Shown: positions 38,545 through 51,889, numbered from the stretch's first letter. The stretch: DNA of 64,000 nucleotides from Bathymodiolus brooksi (GCA_963680875.1 OY804577.1:149562196-149626195), one strand, 5' to 3'. Notes: generated by a model from the sequence alone, not told the origin. Translations and numbers: made by a program.

Positions 38545-40151
38545 TTGTTCATCATGCCACAGCTCTATGTTTGTGATTCATCATGCCACAGCTCTATGCT
38601 TGTGATTCATTATGCCACAGCTCTATGTTTGTGATTCATCATGCCACAGCTCTATGTTTGTGATTCATCATGCCACAGCTCTATGTTTGTGATTCATCAT
38701 GCCACAGCTCTATGTTTGTGATTCATCATGCCACAGCTCTATGTTTGTGATTAATCATGCCACAGCTCTATGTTTGTGATTCATCATGCCACAGCTCTAT
38801 ATTTGTGATTCATCATGCCACAGCTCTATGTTTGTGATTCATCATGCTACAGCTCTATGTTTGTGATTCATCATGCCACAGCTCTATGTTTGTGATTCAT
38901 CATGCCACGGTTCTATGTTTGTGATTCATCATGCCACAGCTCTATGTTTGTGATTCATCATGCCACAGCTCTATGTTTTTGATTCATCATGCCATAGCTC
39001 TATGATTGTGATTCATCATGCCACAGCTCTATGTTTGTGATTCATCATGCCACAGCTCTATGTTTATGATTCATCATGCCACAGCTCTATGTTTGTGATT
39101 CATCATGCCACAGCTCTATGCTTGTGATTCATTATGCCACAGCTCTATGTTTGTGATTCATCATGCCACAGCTCCATGTTTGGGATTCATCATGCCACAT
39201 CTCTATGTTTGTGATTCATCATGCCACAGCTCTATGTTTGTGATTCATCATGCCACAGCTCTATGTTTGTGATTCATCATGCCACAGCTCTATGTTTGTG
39301 ATTCATCATGCCACAGCTCTATGTTTGTGATTCATCATGCCACAGCTCTATGTTTGTGATTCATCATGCCACAGCTCTATGTTTGTGATTCATCATGCCA
39401 CAGCTCTATGTTTGTGATTCATCATGCCACAGCTCTATGTTTGTGATTCATCATGCCACAGCTCCATGTTTGGGATTCATCATGCCACATCTCTATGTTT
39501 GTGATTCATCATGCCACAGCTCTATGTTTGTGATTCATAATGCCATAGCTCTATGTTTGTGATTCATCATGCCACAGCTCTATGTTTGTGATTCATCATG
39601 CCACAGCTCTATGTTTGTGATTCATCATGCCACAGCTTTATGTTTGTGATTCATTATGCCACAGCTCTATGTTTGTGATTCATCATGCCACAGCTCTATG
39701 TTTGTGATTCATCATGCCACAGCTCTATATTTGTGATTCATCATGCCACAGCTCTATGTTTGTGATTCATCATGCCACAGCTCTATGTTTGTGATTTATC
39801 ATGCTACAGCTCTATGTTTGTGATTCATCATGCCACATCTCTATGTTTGTGATTCATCATGCCACAGCTGTATGTTTGTGATTCATCATGCCACAGCTCT
39901 ATGTTTGTGATTCATCATGCCACAGCTCTATGTTTGTGATTCATCATGCCACAGCTCTATGTTTGTGATTCATCATGCCACAGCTCTATGTTTGTGATTC
40001 ATCATGCCACAGCTGTATGTTTGTGATTCATCATGCCACAGCTCTATGTTTGTGATTCATCATGCCACAGCTCTATGTTTGTGATTCATCATGCCACAGC
40101 TCTATGTTTGTGATTCATCATGCCACAGCTCTATGTTTTTGATTCATCATG
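38545..40151. repeat. 29-bp minisatellite, about 55 copies
   Basis: The unit is CATGCCACAGCTCTATGTTT plus GTGATTCAT. Copies are very alike. A distinctive pair of variant units (CTCCATGTTTGGGATT then CCACATCTCTATG) occurs at 39171 and again at 39461, exactly 290 bases or ten units apart, showing a block duplication. The array ends abruptly at ATTCATCATGC, where a dispersed-repeat fragment starts. Confidence 0.97.
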
Positions 40152-40157
40152 CGTGCC

Positions 40158-40385
40158 ATTGTAACTAGATTAACACGACGTGTGTCACTAGTGGAGCAGA
40201 AACTGCTTACCCTTCCGGAGCACCTGCGTTCACCCCCGGTTTTTAGTGGAGTTCGTGTTACTCGATCTTTAGTTTTATTTTATGTTTTGTAGATAGTTGT
40301 TTGTCCTTTTGTCCTATTTCTATTAGTCAGTGTGTTGTCCGTTCTTCTTCGATTTATGGATTCTGATTATCTATTAACTCTTCTT
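40158..40385 (+). mobile_element. Dispersed-repeat fragment of bivalve type between two minisatellites
   Basis: The words GAAACTGCTTACCCTTCCGG, AGCACCTGCGTTCACCCCCG and GTGGAGTTCGTGTTACTCG occur in order. A T-rich run follows with TAGTTGTTTGTCCTTTTGTC and TTCGATTTATGGATTCTGA. From memory this closely resembles a fragment abundant in mussel and other bivalve sequences. Its class is unknown to me and no coding part is present. It separates the 29-bp array from the 29/36-bp array. Confidence 0.5.
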
Positions 40386-40394
40386 ATATGATTA

Positions 40395-42730
40395 CTGTTG
40401 TTTGTGCCACAGTAATATAGTTACTGTTCATTGTGCCACAGTAATTTAGTTACTCTTCATTGTGTCACAGTAATATACAATGTAGTTACTGTTCATTGTG
40501 CCACAGCAATATATTTACTGTTCATTGTGCTTAAGTAATATAGTTACTGTTCATTGTGCCACAGTAATATAGTTACTGTTCATTGTGCCACAGTAATATA
40601 GTTACTGTTCATTGTGCCACAGTAATATAGTTACTGTTCATTTTGCCACAGTAATATAGTTACTGTTCATTGTGCCGCAGTAATATAGTTACTGTTCATT
40701 ATGCCACAGTAATATAGTTACTTTTCATTGTGCCGCAGTAATATAGTTACTGTTCATTTTGAAACAGTAATATAGTTACTGTTTATTGTGCCACAGTAAT
40801 ATAGTTACTGTTCATTGTGCCACAGTAATATAGTTACTATTCAGTGTGCCACAGTACTATAGTTACTGTTCATTGTGCCACAGTAATATAGTTATTGTTT
40901 ATTGTGCCACAGTAATATAGGTACTGTTCATTGTGCCATAGTAATATAGTTAATATTCATTGTGCCACAGTAATATAGTTACTGTTCATTGTGCCACAGT
41001 AATATAGTTACTGCTCATTGTGCCACAGTAATATAGTTACTGCTCATTGTGGACAGTAATATACAATGTAGTTACTGTTCATTGTGCCGCAGTAATATAG
41101 TTACTGTTCATTGTGCCACAGTAATATAGTTACTGTTCATTGTGCCACAGTAATATAGTTATTGTTCATTGTGCCACAGTAATATAGTTACCGCTCATTG
41201 TGCCACAGTAATATAGTTACTGCTCATTGTGCCACAGTAATATACAATGCAGTTACTGTTCATTGTGCCGCAGTAATATAGTTACTGCTCATTGTGCCAC
41301 AGTAATATACAATATAGTTACTGTTCATTGTGCCACAGTAATATAGTTACTGTTCATTGTGCCACAGTAATATAGTTATTGTTCATTGTGCCACAGTAAT
41401 ATAGTTACCGCTCATTGTGCCACAGTAATATAGTTACTGCTCATTGTGCCACAGTAATATACAATGCAGTTACTGTTCATTGTGCCGCAGTAATATAGTT
41501 ACTTCTCATTGTGCCACAGTAATATACAATGTAGTTACTGTTCATTGCGCCGCAGTAATATACAATGTAGTTACTGTTCATTGTGCCACAGTAATATACA
41601 ATGTAGTTACTGTTCATTGTGCCACAGTAATATACAATGTAGTTACTGTTCATTGTGCCACAGTAATATACAATGTAGTTACTGTTCATTGTGCCACAGT
41701 AATATACAATATAGTTACTGTTCATTGTGCCACGGTAATATACAATGTAGTTACTGTTCATTGTACCACAGTAATATACAATGTAGTTACTGTTCATTGT
41801 GCCACAGTAATATGCAATATAGTTACTGTTCATTATACCACAGTAATATACAATGTAGTTACTGTTCATTGTGCCACTGTAATATACAATGTAGTTACTG
41901 TTCATTGTGCCACGGTAATATACAATGTAGTTACTGTTCATTGTGCCAGAGTAATATACAATGTAGTTACTGTTCTTTGTGCCACAGTAATATAGTTACT
42001 GTTCATTGTGCCACAGTATTATACAATGTAGTTACTGTTCATTGAGCCACAGTAATATACAATGTAGTTACTGTTCATTGTGCCACAGTAATATACAATG
42101 TAGTTACTGTTCATCGTGCCACAGTAATATACAATGTAGTTACTGTTCATTGCGCCACAGTAATATACAATGTAGTTACTGTTCAATGTGCCAGAGTAAT
42201 ATACAATATAGTTCATTGAGCCACAGTAATATAGTTACTGTTCATTTTGCCACAGTAATATAGTTACTGTTCATTGTGCCACAGTAATATAGTTACTGTT
42301 CATTGAGCCACAGTAATATACAATGTAGCTACTGTTCATTGTGCCACAGTAATATGCAATGTAGTTACTGTTCATTGTGCCACAGCATTATAGTTACTGT
42401 TCATTGTGCCACAGTAGTATAGTTACTGTTCATTGTGCCACAGTAATAAAGTTCATTGTGCCACAGTAATATATTTACTGTTCATTGTGCCACAATAATA
42501 TAGTTACTGTTCATTGTGCCACAATAATATAATTACTGTTCATTGTGCCACAGTAATATATTTACTGTTCATTGTGCCACAGTAATATAGTTACTGTTGA
42601 TTGTGCCACAGTAATATAGTTACTGTTCATGTTGCCACAGTTTTTAGTTACTGTTCAATGTGCCACAGTAATATATTTACTGTTCATTGTGCCACAGTAA
42701 TATATTTACTGTTCATGGTGCCACAGCTGT
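40395..42730. repeat. 29-bp / 36-bp dimorphic minisatellite, about 75 copies
   Basis: The short unit is GCCACAGTAATATAGTTACT plus GTTCATTGT. The long unit has an extra 7 bases (ACAATGT) between AATAT and AGTTACT. Short units dominate from 40395 to about 41440 and after about 42230. Long units form an almost pure run at about 41509-41990 and again at 42006-42210. Since 36 is a multiple of 3, the long-unit run produces overlapping plus- and minus-strand frames of 150-180 codons made of 12-residue repeats. These are not genes. The GCCACAGTAATAT core is the same as in the 24-bp array. Confidence 0.95.
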
Positions 42731-42967
42731 GGGATCGTTATTAGTTATGTCACAGTAATGTTAGGTACTTTCTGTTCTTACTTTGACAGATCAATAACTT
42801 ATTAAGATACAATAACCTTTATCATACACCATTACTCTGATGCTTCTCTTGTTATCTTATTACAATGCCTACTGCATGTCATTTCTTCTTATAACTTTTG
42901 ATATTATAATCAATGTTTAATCCATGTTTAATCCATGAGGTCGTTTTAGGAATAAAAAGGTTTGGGT
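42731..42967. other. Short spacer between arrays
   Basis: The first ~35 bases still carry a decayed repeat word (GTTATGTCACAGTAATGTTA). The rest is AT-rich unique sequence with a small ATCCATGTTTA duplication near 42910. Confidence 0.5.
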
Positions 42968-45022
42968 CCATGTAATATCTTCCTTTACATATTGAGTATT
43001 ATTGTAATGTCGTCCTATACATATTGAGTATTATTGTAATGTCTTCCTTTACATATTGAGTATTATTGTAATGTCTTCCTTTACATATTGAGTATTATTG
43101 TAATGTCTTCCTTTACATATTGAGTATTATTGTAATGTCTTCCTTTACATATTGAGTATTATTGTAATGTCATCCTATGCATATTGAGTATTATTGATAT
43201 GTCGTCCTATGCATATTGAGTATTATTGTAATGTCGTCCTATGCATATTGAGCATTATTGTAATGTCGTCCTATACATATTGAGTATTATTGTAATGTCT
43301 TCCTATGCATATTGATTATTATTGTAATGTCGTCCTATACATATTGAGTATTATTGTAATGTCTTCCTTTACATATTGAGTATTATTGTAATGTCTTCCT
43401 TTACATATTGAGTATTATTGTAATGTCGTCCTATGCATATTGAGTATTATTGTAATATCGTCCTATACCTATTGAGTATTATTTTAATGTCTTCCTATGC
43501 ATATTGAGTATTATTGTAATGTCGTTCTATGCATATTGAGTATTATTGTAATGTCGTCCTATACATATTGAGTATTATTGTAATGTCTTCCTATACATAT
43601 TGAGTATTATTGTAATGTCGTCCTATGCATATTGAGTATTATTGTAATGTCGTCCTATGCATATTGAGTATTATTGTAATGTCTTCCTATACATATTGAG
43701 TATTATTGTAATGTCTTCCTATACATATTGAGTATTATTGTAATGTCGTCCTATACATATTGAGTATTATTGTAATGTCGTCCTATGCATATTGAGTATT
43801 ATTTTAATGTCTTCCTTTACATATTGAGTATTATTGTAATGTCGTCCTTTACATATTGCGTACTATTGTAATGTCTTCCTTTACATATTGAGTATTATTG
43901 TAATGTCTTCCTTTACATATTGAGTATTATTGTAATGTCGTCCTTTACATATTGAGTATTATTGTAATGTCGTCCTTTACATATTGAGTATTATTGTAAT
44001 GTCGTCCTTTACATATTGAGTATTATTGTAATGTCGTCCTATACATATTGAATATTATTGTAATGTCTTCCTTTACATATTGAGTATTATTGTAATGTCT
44101 TCCTTTATATATTGAGTATTCTTGTAATGTCGTCCTTTGCATATTGAGTATTATTGTAATGTTGTCCTTTTCATATTGAGTATTATTGTAATGTCTTCCT
44201 TTACATATTGAGTATTATTGTAATGTCGTCCTTTACATATTGAGTATTATTGTAATGTCTTCCTTTACATATTGAGTATTATTGTAATGTCGTCCTTTAC
44301 ATATTGAGTATTATTGTAATGTCGTCCTATACATATTGAATATTATTGTAATGTCTTCCTTTACATATTGAGTATTATTGTAATGTCTTCCTTTACATAT
44401 TGAGTATTCTTGTAATGTCGTCCTTTGCATATTGATTATTATTGTAATGTCTTCCTTTACATATTGAGTATTATTGTAATGTCGTCCTTTACATATTGAG
44501 TATTATTGTAATGTCGTCCTATACATATTGAATATTATTGTAATGTCTTCCTTTACATATTGAGTATTATTGTAATGTCTTCCATTACATATTGAGTATT
44601 CTTGTAATGTCATCCTTTGCATATTGAGTATTATTGTAATGTTGTCCTTTACATATTGAGTATTATTGTAATGTCGTCCTTTACATATTGAGTATTATTG
44701 TAATGTCTTCCTTTACATATTGAGTATTATTGTAATGTCGTCCTTTACATATTGAGTATTATTGTAATGTCTTCCTTTACATATTGAATATTATTGTAAT
44801 GTCGTCCTTTACATATTGAGTATTATTGTAATGTCGTCCTATACATATTGAATATTATTGTAATGTCTTCCTTTACATATTGAGTATTATTGTAATGTCT
44901 TCCTTTACATATTGAGTATTCTTGTAATGTCGTCCTTTGCATATTGAGTATTATTGTAATGTTGTCCTTTACATATTGAGTATTATTGTAATGTCGTCCT
45001 TTACATATTGAGTATTATTGTA
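42968..45022. repeat. 32-bp minisatellite, about 64 copies
   Basis: The unit is ATTGTAATGTCTTCCTTTAC plus ATATTGAGTATT. The register is kept with only rare small indels. Variants are TCTTCC/TCGTCC, TTTACAT/TATACAT/TATGCAT and GAGTATT/GAATATT. In the right half the marker GAGTATTCTTG occurs at about 44113, 44401, 44593 and 44913. The intervals of about 288, 192 and 320 bases (9, 6 and 10 units) indicate block duplications. The left half is richer in TATGCAT units. Confidence 0.96.
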
Positions 45023-45554
45023 AAATTGATCGATATGAAACAAGATTTACTAAGCTTAACAATGTTGATTGACGTTTTATCATAAATACTGTAGCACTCC
45101 TTACACCTATTTAACTATATACCTGTATATAAATGTTTATAACATGATGATACCATGATAACATGTGATGTCAGTTAGATATGATATTGAAGACAGAAAT
45201 CACATATGATAAACAATTACATAGCTATTTTATCTTCAATAGAACACAGAAGATTTCAAAGCAGCAATATAATCTGTTGAAAATTGATTCCAAAGCATAT
45301 TCTGTCTTTATTACTGTAAAATATCTCCAAGCTGAAGGGAGCCTTAAATCAAGAATAATACATATTATTGTTGAACTACTTTTTGACATCGTGCTTAAAC
45401 TATTTCTCTCTCATTGTGACAATGCATATGTCTATCTTATTTGGTCATGTATATTTAAGCGTTCCAATATCTATTATATTTAAGTTATGTATATTTCAGC
45501 GTTTCAATCTATATTTTACTTTGCCAATGTTAATTCGATAGTTACAAAATCTTA
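45023..45554. other. Unique AT-rich spacer between two large arrays
   Basis: A 100-codon plus-strand frame (45181-45483) lies here, but it has no recognisable motif and AT-rich composition. Its end overlaps a 40-bp duplication (ATGTATATTTAAGCGTTCCA at 45447, a similar copy at 45487). I regard the frame as chance. Confidence 0.55.
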
Positions 45555-45960
45555 TTTTTGAGTTATAATTCAGCTTTAGTGTTGTGTTTTCTGGTGGTAA
45601 TTGTTATGTTATAATCCAGCTTCAGTATTGTGTATTCTGGTGGTAGTTTTTGAGCTATAATTCAGCTTCAGTATTGTGTTTTCTGGTGGTAATTTTCGAG
45701 TTATAATTCAGCTTCAGTATTGTGTTTTCTGGTGGTAATTTTTGAGTTATAATTCAGCTCCAGTATTGTGTTTTCTGGTGCTTGTTTGTGAGTTATTATT
45801 CAGCTTCAGTATTGTATTTTCTGGTGGTAGCTTTCAAGCTATAATTCAGCTTCAGTATTGTGGTTTCTGGTGGTAGTTTTTGAGTTATTATTCAGCTTCA
45901 GTATTGTGTTTTCTGGGGGTTGTTTTTGAGTTATAATTCAGCTTCAGTATTGTGTTTTCT

Positions 45961-47538
45961 GGGGGTTGTTTTTGAGTTATTATTCAGCTTCAGTATTGTG
46001 TTTTCTGGTAGTAGTTTTTAAGCTATAATTCAGCTTCAGTATTGTGTTTTCTGGTTGTAGTTTTTGAGTTATAATTCAGCTTCAGTGTTGTGTTTTCTGG
46101 GGGTTGTTTTTGAGTTATTATTCAGCTTCAGTATTGTGTTTTCTGGTAGTAGTTTTTAAGCTATAATTCAGCTTCAGTATTGTGTTTTCTGGTTGTAGTT
46201 TTTGAGTTATTATTCAGCTTCAGTATTGTGTTTTCTGGTAGTAGTTTTTAAGCTATAATTCAGCTTCAGTGTTGTGTTTTCTGGTGGTTGTTTTTATGTT
46301 ATTATTCAGCTTCAGTGTTGTGTTTTCTTGTGGTAATTTTTTAGTTATAATTCAGCTTTAGTGTTGTGTTCTCTGGTTGTTGTTTTTATGCTATTTGTCA
46401 GTTTCAGTATTTGGTTTTCTTGTGGTAATTTTTTAGTTATAATTCAGCTTCAGCATTGTGTTTTATGGTGGTAGTTTTGAGTTATAATTTAGTTTAGTAT
46501 TGTGTTTTCTGGTGGTAGATTTTGTGTTATAGTTCAGCTTCAGCATTGTGTTTTCTGGAGGTTGTTTTTGAGATATTTTGCATCTTCAGTATTGTGTTTT
46601 CTTGTGGTAGTTTTTGGGCTATAATTCAGCTTCAGTGTTGTGTTTTCTGGTGGTAGTTTTTGTGTTATTATTCAGCTTCATTATTGTGTTTTCTGGTGGT
46701 TGTTTTTAAGCTATAATTCAGCTTCAGTATTGTGTTTTCTGGGGGTTGTTTTTGAGTTATTATTCAGCTTCAGTATTGTGTTTTCTGGTAGTAGTTTTTA
46801 AGCTATAATTCAGCTTCAGTATTGTGTTTTCTGGTTGTAGTTTTTGAGTTATAATTCAGCTTCAGTGTTGTTTTCTGGGGGTTGTTTTTGAGTTATTATT
46901 CAGCTTCAGTATTGTGTTTTCTGGTAGTAGTTTTTAAGCTATAATTCAGCTTCAGTATTGTGTTTTCTGGTTGTAGTTTTTGAGTTATTATTCAGCTTCA
47001 GTATTGTGTTTTCTGGGGGTTGTTTTTGAGTTATAATTCAGCTTCAGTATTGTGTTTTCTGGTAGTAGTTTTAAGCTATAATTCAGCTTCAGTGTTGTGT
47101 TTTCTGGTGGTTGTTTTTATGTTATTATTCAGCTTCAGTGTTGTGTTTTCTTGTGGTAATTTTTTAGTTATAATTCAGCTTTAGTGTTGTGTTCTCTGGT
47201 TGTTGTTTTTATGCTATTTGTCAGTTTCAGTATTTGGTTTTCTTGTGGTAATTTTTTAGTTATAATTCAGCTTCAGCATTGTGTTTTATGGTGGTAGTTT
47301 TGAGTTATAATTTAGTTTAGTATTGTGTTTTCTGGTGGTAGATTTTGTGTTATAGTTCAGCTTCAGCATTGTGTTTTCTGGAGGTTGTTTTTGAGATATT
47401 TTGCATCTTCAGTATTGTGTTTTCTTGTGGTAGTTTTTGGGCTATAATTCAGCTTCAGTGTTGTGTTTTCTGGTGGTAGTTTTTGTGTTATTATTCAGCT
47501 TCATTATTGTGTTTTCTGGTGGTTGTTTTTAAGCTATA
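45961..47538. repeat. Block duplication of ~780-823 bp in the 46-bp satellite
   Basis: The 60 bases at 45961 and at 46741 are the same. The rare word CTCTGGTTGTTGTTTTTATG occurs at 46371 and 47194. The offset grows from 780 to 823 bases, close to one unit, so the two copies differ by about one unit gained or lost. The pair covers about 45961-46715 and 46741-47538. Confidence 0.85.
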
Positions 47539-50500
47539 ATTCAGCTTCAGTGTTGTGTTTTCTGGTGGTAGTTTTTGTGTTATTATTTGGCTTCAGTATT
47601 CTGTTTTCTTGCGGTAGTTTTTGAGCTATAATTCAGCTTCAGTGTTGTGTTTTCTGGTGGTAGTTTTTAAGCTATAATTCAGCTTCAGTGTTGTGTTTTC
47701 TGGGGTTGTTTTTTTGTTATTATTCAGCTTAAGTATTGTGTTTTCTGGTGGTAGTTTTTGAGTTATTATTCAGCTTCAGTATTGTGTTTTTAGGTGGTAG
47801 TTTTTGTGCTATAGTTCAGCTTCAGCATTGTGTTTTCTGGTGGTAGTTTTTGTGTTATTTTTCAGCTTCATTGTTGTGTTTTCTGGTGGTAGTTTTTGAG
47901 TTATTATTCAGCTTCAGTATTGTGTTTTTAGGTGGTAGTTTTTGTGCTATAGTTCAGCTTCAGCATTGTGTTTTCTGGTGGTAGTTTTTGTGTTATAATT
48001 CAGCTTCAGTGTTGTGTTTTCTGGTGGTAATTTTTGTGTTATTATTCAGCTTCAGTATTGTGTTTTCTGGTGGTAGTTTTGTGTTATTATTCAGCTTCAG
48101 TATTGTGTGTTCTGGTGGTAATTTTTGAGTTATTATTCAGCTTCAGTATTGTGTTTTCTGGTGGTAGTTTGTGAGTTATAAATCAGCTTCAGTGTTGTGT
48201 TTTCTGGTGGTAGTTTTTAAGCTATAATTCAGCTTCAGTGTTGTGTTTTCTGGTGGTTGTTTTTATGTTATTATTCAGCTTCAGTGTTGTGGTTTCTTGT
48301 GGTCATTTTTGAGTTTTAATTCAGCTTTAGTGTTGTGTTTTCTGGTGGTAGTTTTTGTGTTATTATTTAGCTTCAGTATTGTGTATTCTTGTGGTAGTTT
48401 TTGAGCTATAATTCAGCTTCAGTGTTGTGTTTTCTGGTGGTAGTTTTTGTGTTATTATTCAGCTTCAGTATTGTGTTTTCTGGTGGTCGTTTTTGAGTTA
48501 TAATTCTGCTTCAGTGTTGTGTTTTCTGGGGGCTGTTTTTTTGTTATTATTCAGCTTAAGTATTTTGTTTTCTGGTGGTAGTTTTTGAGTTATTATTCAG
48601 CTTCAGTATTGTGTTTTTAGGTGGTAGTTTTTGTGCTATAGTTCAGCTTCAGCATTGTGTTTTCTGGTGGTAGTTTTTGATTTATAATTCAGATTCAGTA
48701 TTGTGTTTTCTGGTGGTAGTTTTTGAGTTATTATTCAGCTTCAGTATTGTGTTTTCTGGTGATAGTTTTTGTGTTATAGTTCAGATTCAGTATTGTGTTT
48801 TCTGGTGGTTATTTTTGAGCTACAATTCAGCTTCAGTGTTGTGTTTTCGGGTGGTAGTTTTTGAGTTATTATTCAGCTTCAGTATTGTGTTTTCTGGTGG
48901 TTGTTTTTAAGCTATAATTCAGCTTCAGTATTGTGTTTTCTGGTGGTAGTTTTTGTGTTATTATTCAGCCTCAGTATTGTGTTTTCTGGTGGTCGTTTTT
49001 TAGCTATAATTAAGCTTCAGTATTGTGTTTTCTGGTGGCCGTTTTTGAGTTATAATTCAGCTTCAGTAGTGTGTTTTCTGGTGGCCGTTTTTGAGTTATA
49101 ATTCAGCTCCAGTATTGTGTGTTCTGGTTGTAGTTTTTGAGTTATAATTTGGCTTCAGCATTGTGTTTTCTGGTGGTAGTTTTTGAATTATTATTCAGCT
49201 TCAGTATTGTGTTTTCTGGTGGTAGTTTTTGAGCTATAATTCAGCTTCAGTGATGTGTTTTCTGGTGGTAGTTTTTGAGCTATAATTTAGCTTCAGCATT
49301 GTGTTCTCTGGTGGTAGTTTTTGAGTTATAATTCAGCTTCAGTATTGTGTGTTCTGGTGGTAGTTTTTGAGTTATAATTCATCTTCAGTATTGTGTTGTC
49401 TGGTGGTCGTTTTTGAGCTATTATTCAGCTTCAGTATTGTGTTTTCTGGTGGTAGTTTTTGAGTTATAAATCAGCTTCAGTATTGTGTTTTCTGGTGGTA
49501 GTTTTTGAGTTATAATTTAGATTTAGTATTGTGTTTTCTGGTGGCAGGTTTTGTGTTATAGTTCAGCTTCAGTGTTGTGTTTTCTGGGTTTTTTTTTGTG
49601 AGATATTTTTCAGCTTCAGTATTGTGTTTACTTGCAGTAGTTTTTGAGCTATAATTCAGTTTCAGTGTGGTGTTTTCTGGTGGTAGGTTTTGTGCTATTA
49701 TTCAGCTTCAGTATTGTGTTTACTTGCGGTAGTTTTTGAGCTATCATTCAGCTTCATTGTTGTGTTTTCTGGTGGTAGTTTTTGAGCTATAATTCAGCTT
49801 TAGTGTTGTGTTTTCTGGGGGTAGTTTTTGTGCTATTATTCAACTTCAGTATTGTGTTTTCTGGTGGTAGTTTTTGATTTATAATTCAGCTCCAGTATTG
49901 TGTTTTCTGGTGGTAGTTTTAGAGTTATTATTCAGCTTCAGTATTGTGTTTTCTGCTGGTAGTTTTTGTGCTATGGTTCAGCTTCAGCATTGTGTTTTTG
50001 GTGGTAGTTTTTGATTTTTAATTCAGCTTTAGTGTTGTGTTTTCTGGTGTTAGTTTTTGTGTTATTACTCAGCTTCAGTATTGTGTTTTCTGGTGGCAGG
50101 TTTTGTGTTATAGTTCAGCTTCAGCATTGTGTTTTCTGGTGGTAGTTTTTGAGTTATAATTCAGCTTTAGTGTTGTGTTTTCTGGGGGCAGTTTTTGTGC
50201 TATTATTCAACTTCAGTATTGTGTTTTCTGGTGGTAGTTTTTGATTTATAATTCAGCTCCAGTATTGTGTTTTCTGGTGGTAGTTTTAGAGTTATTATTC
50301 AGCTTCAGTATTGTGTTTTCTGCTGGTAGTTTTTGTGCTATGGTTCAGCTTCAGCATTGTGTTTTTGGTGGTAGTTTTTGATTTTTAATTAAGCTTCAGT
50401 ATTGTGTTTTCTGGTGGTAGTTTTTGAGTTATTATTCAGCTTCAGTATTGTGTTTTCTGCTGGTAGTTTTTGTGCTATGGTTCAGCTTCAGCATTGTGTT

Positions 50501-51889
50501 TTTGGTGGTAGTTTGTGATTTTTAATTCAGCTTTAGTATTGTGTTTTCTGGTGGTAGTTTTAGAGTTATTATTCAGCTTCAGTATTGTGTTTTCTGCTGG
50601 TAGTTTTTGTGCTATGGTTCAGCTTCAGCATTGTGTTTTTGGTGGTAGTTTTTGATTTTTAATTCAGCTTTAGTGTTGTGTTTTCTGGTGGTAGTTTTTG
50701 TTTTATTATTCAGCCTCAGTATTGTGTTTTCTGGTTGTCATTTTTGAGTCATAATTCAGCTTCAGTATTGTGTTTTCTGGTGGCCGTTTTTGAGTTATAA
50801 TTCAGCTTCAGTAGTGTGTTTTCTGGTGGCCGTTTTTGAGTTATAATTCAGGTCCAGTATTGTGTTTTCTGGTTGTAGTTTTTGAGTTATAATTCGGCTT
50901 CAGCATTGTGTTTTTTGGTGGTAGTTTTTGAATTATTATTCAGCTTCAGTATTGTATTTTCTGGTGGTAGTTTTTGAGCTATAATTCAGCTTCAGTGATG
51001 TGTTTTCTGGTGGTAGTTTTTGAGCTATAATTCAGCTTCAGCATTGTGTTCTCTGGTGGTAGTTTTTGAGCTATAATTCATCTTCAGTATTGTGTTTTCT
51101 GGTGGTCGTTTTTGAGATATTATTCAGCTTCAGTATTACGTTTTCTGGTGGTAGTTTTTGAGTTATAATTCAGCTCCAGTATTGTGTTTTCTGGAGGTAG
51201 TTTTTGAGTTATAATTCAGCTTTAGTGTTGTGTTTTCTGGGGGAATGTTTTGTTCTATTATTCAACTTCAGTATTGTGTTTTCTGGTGGTAGTTTTTGAT
51301 TTATAATTCAGATCCATTATTGTGTTTTCTGGTGGTAGTTTTAGAGTTATTATTCAGCTTCAGTATTGTGTTTTCTGCTGGTAATTTTTGTGCTATGGTT
51401 CAGCTTCAGCATTGTGTTTTCTGGTGGTAGTTTTTGATTTATAATTCAGCTCCAGTATTGTGTTTTCTGGTGGTAGTTTTAGAGTTATTATTCAGCTTCA
51501 GTATTGTGTTTTCTGCTGGTAATTTTTGTGCTATGGTTCAGCTTCAGCATTGTGTTTTCTGGTGGTAGTTTTTGATTTATTATTCAGCTTCAGCATTGTG
51601 TTTTTGGTGGTAGTTTTTGATTTTTAATTCAGCTTTAGTGTTGTGTTTTCTGGTGTTAGTTTTTGTGTTATTATTCAGCTTCAGTATTGTGTTTTCTGGT
51701 GGCAGGTTTTGCGTTATAGTTCAGCTTCAGCATTGTGTTTTCTGGTGGTAGTTTTTGAGTTATAATTCAGCTTAAGTGTTGTGTTTTCTGGTGGTAGATT
51801 TTTGTGCTATTATTCAGCTTCAGTATTGTGTTTTCAGGTGGTAGTTTTTGTACTATAGTTCAGCTTCAGCATTGTGTTTTCTGGTGGTA

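Noticed and set aside
41444..42263. Cysteine-rich repeat protein (CHSNIQCSYCSL units)
   Set aside because: The 36-base unit is a multiple of 3, so frames stay open on both strands in several registers at once. There is no signal for one real frame.
45181..45483. 100-codon frame in the spacer before the 46-bp satellite
   Set aside because: AT-rich, no recognisable domain, and its 3' end is in a 40-base duplication. Length is within chance for such DNA.
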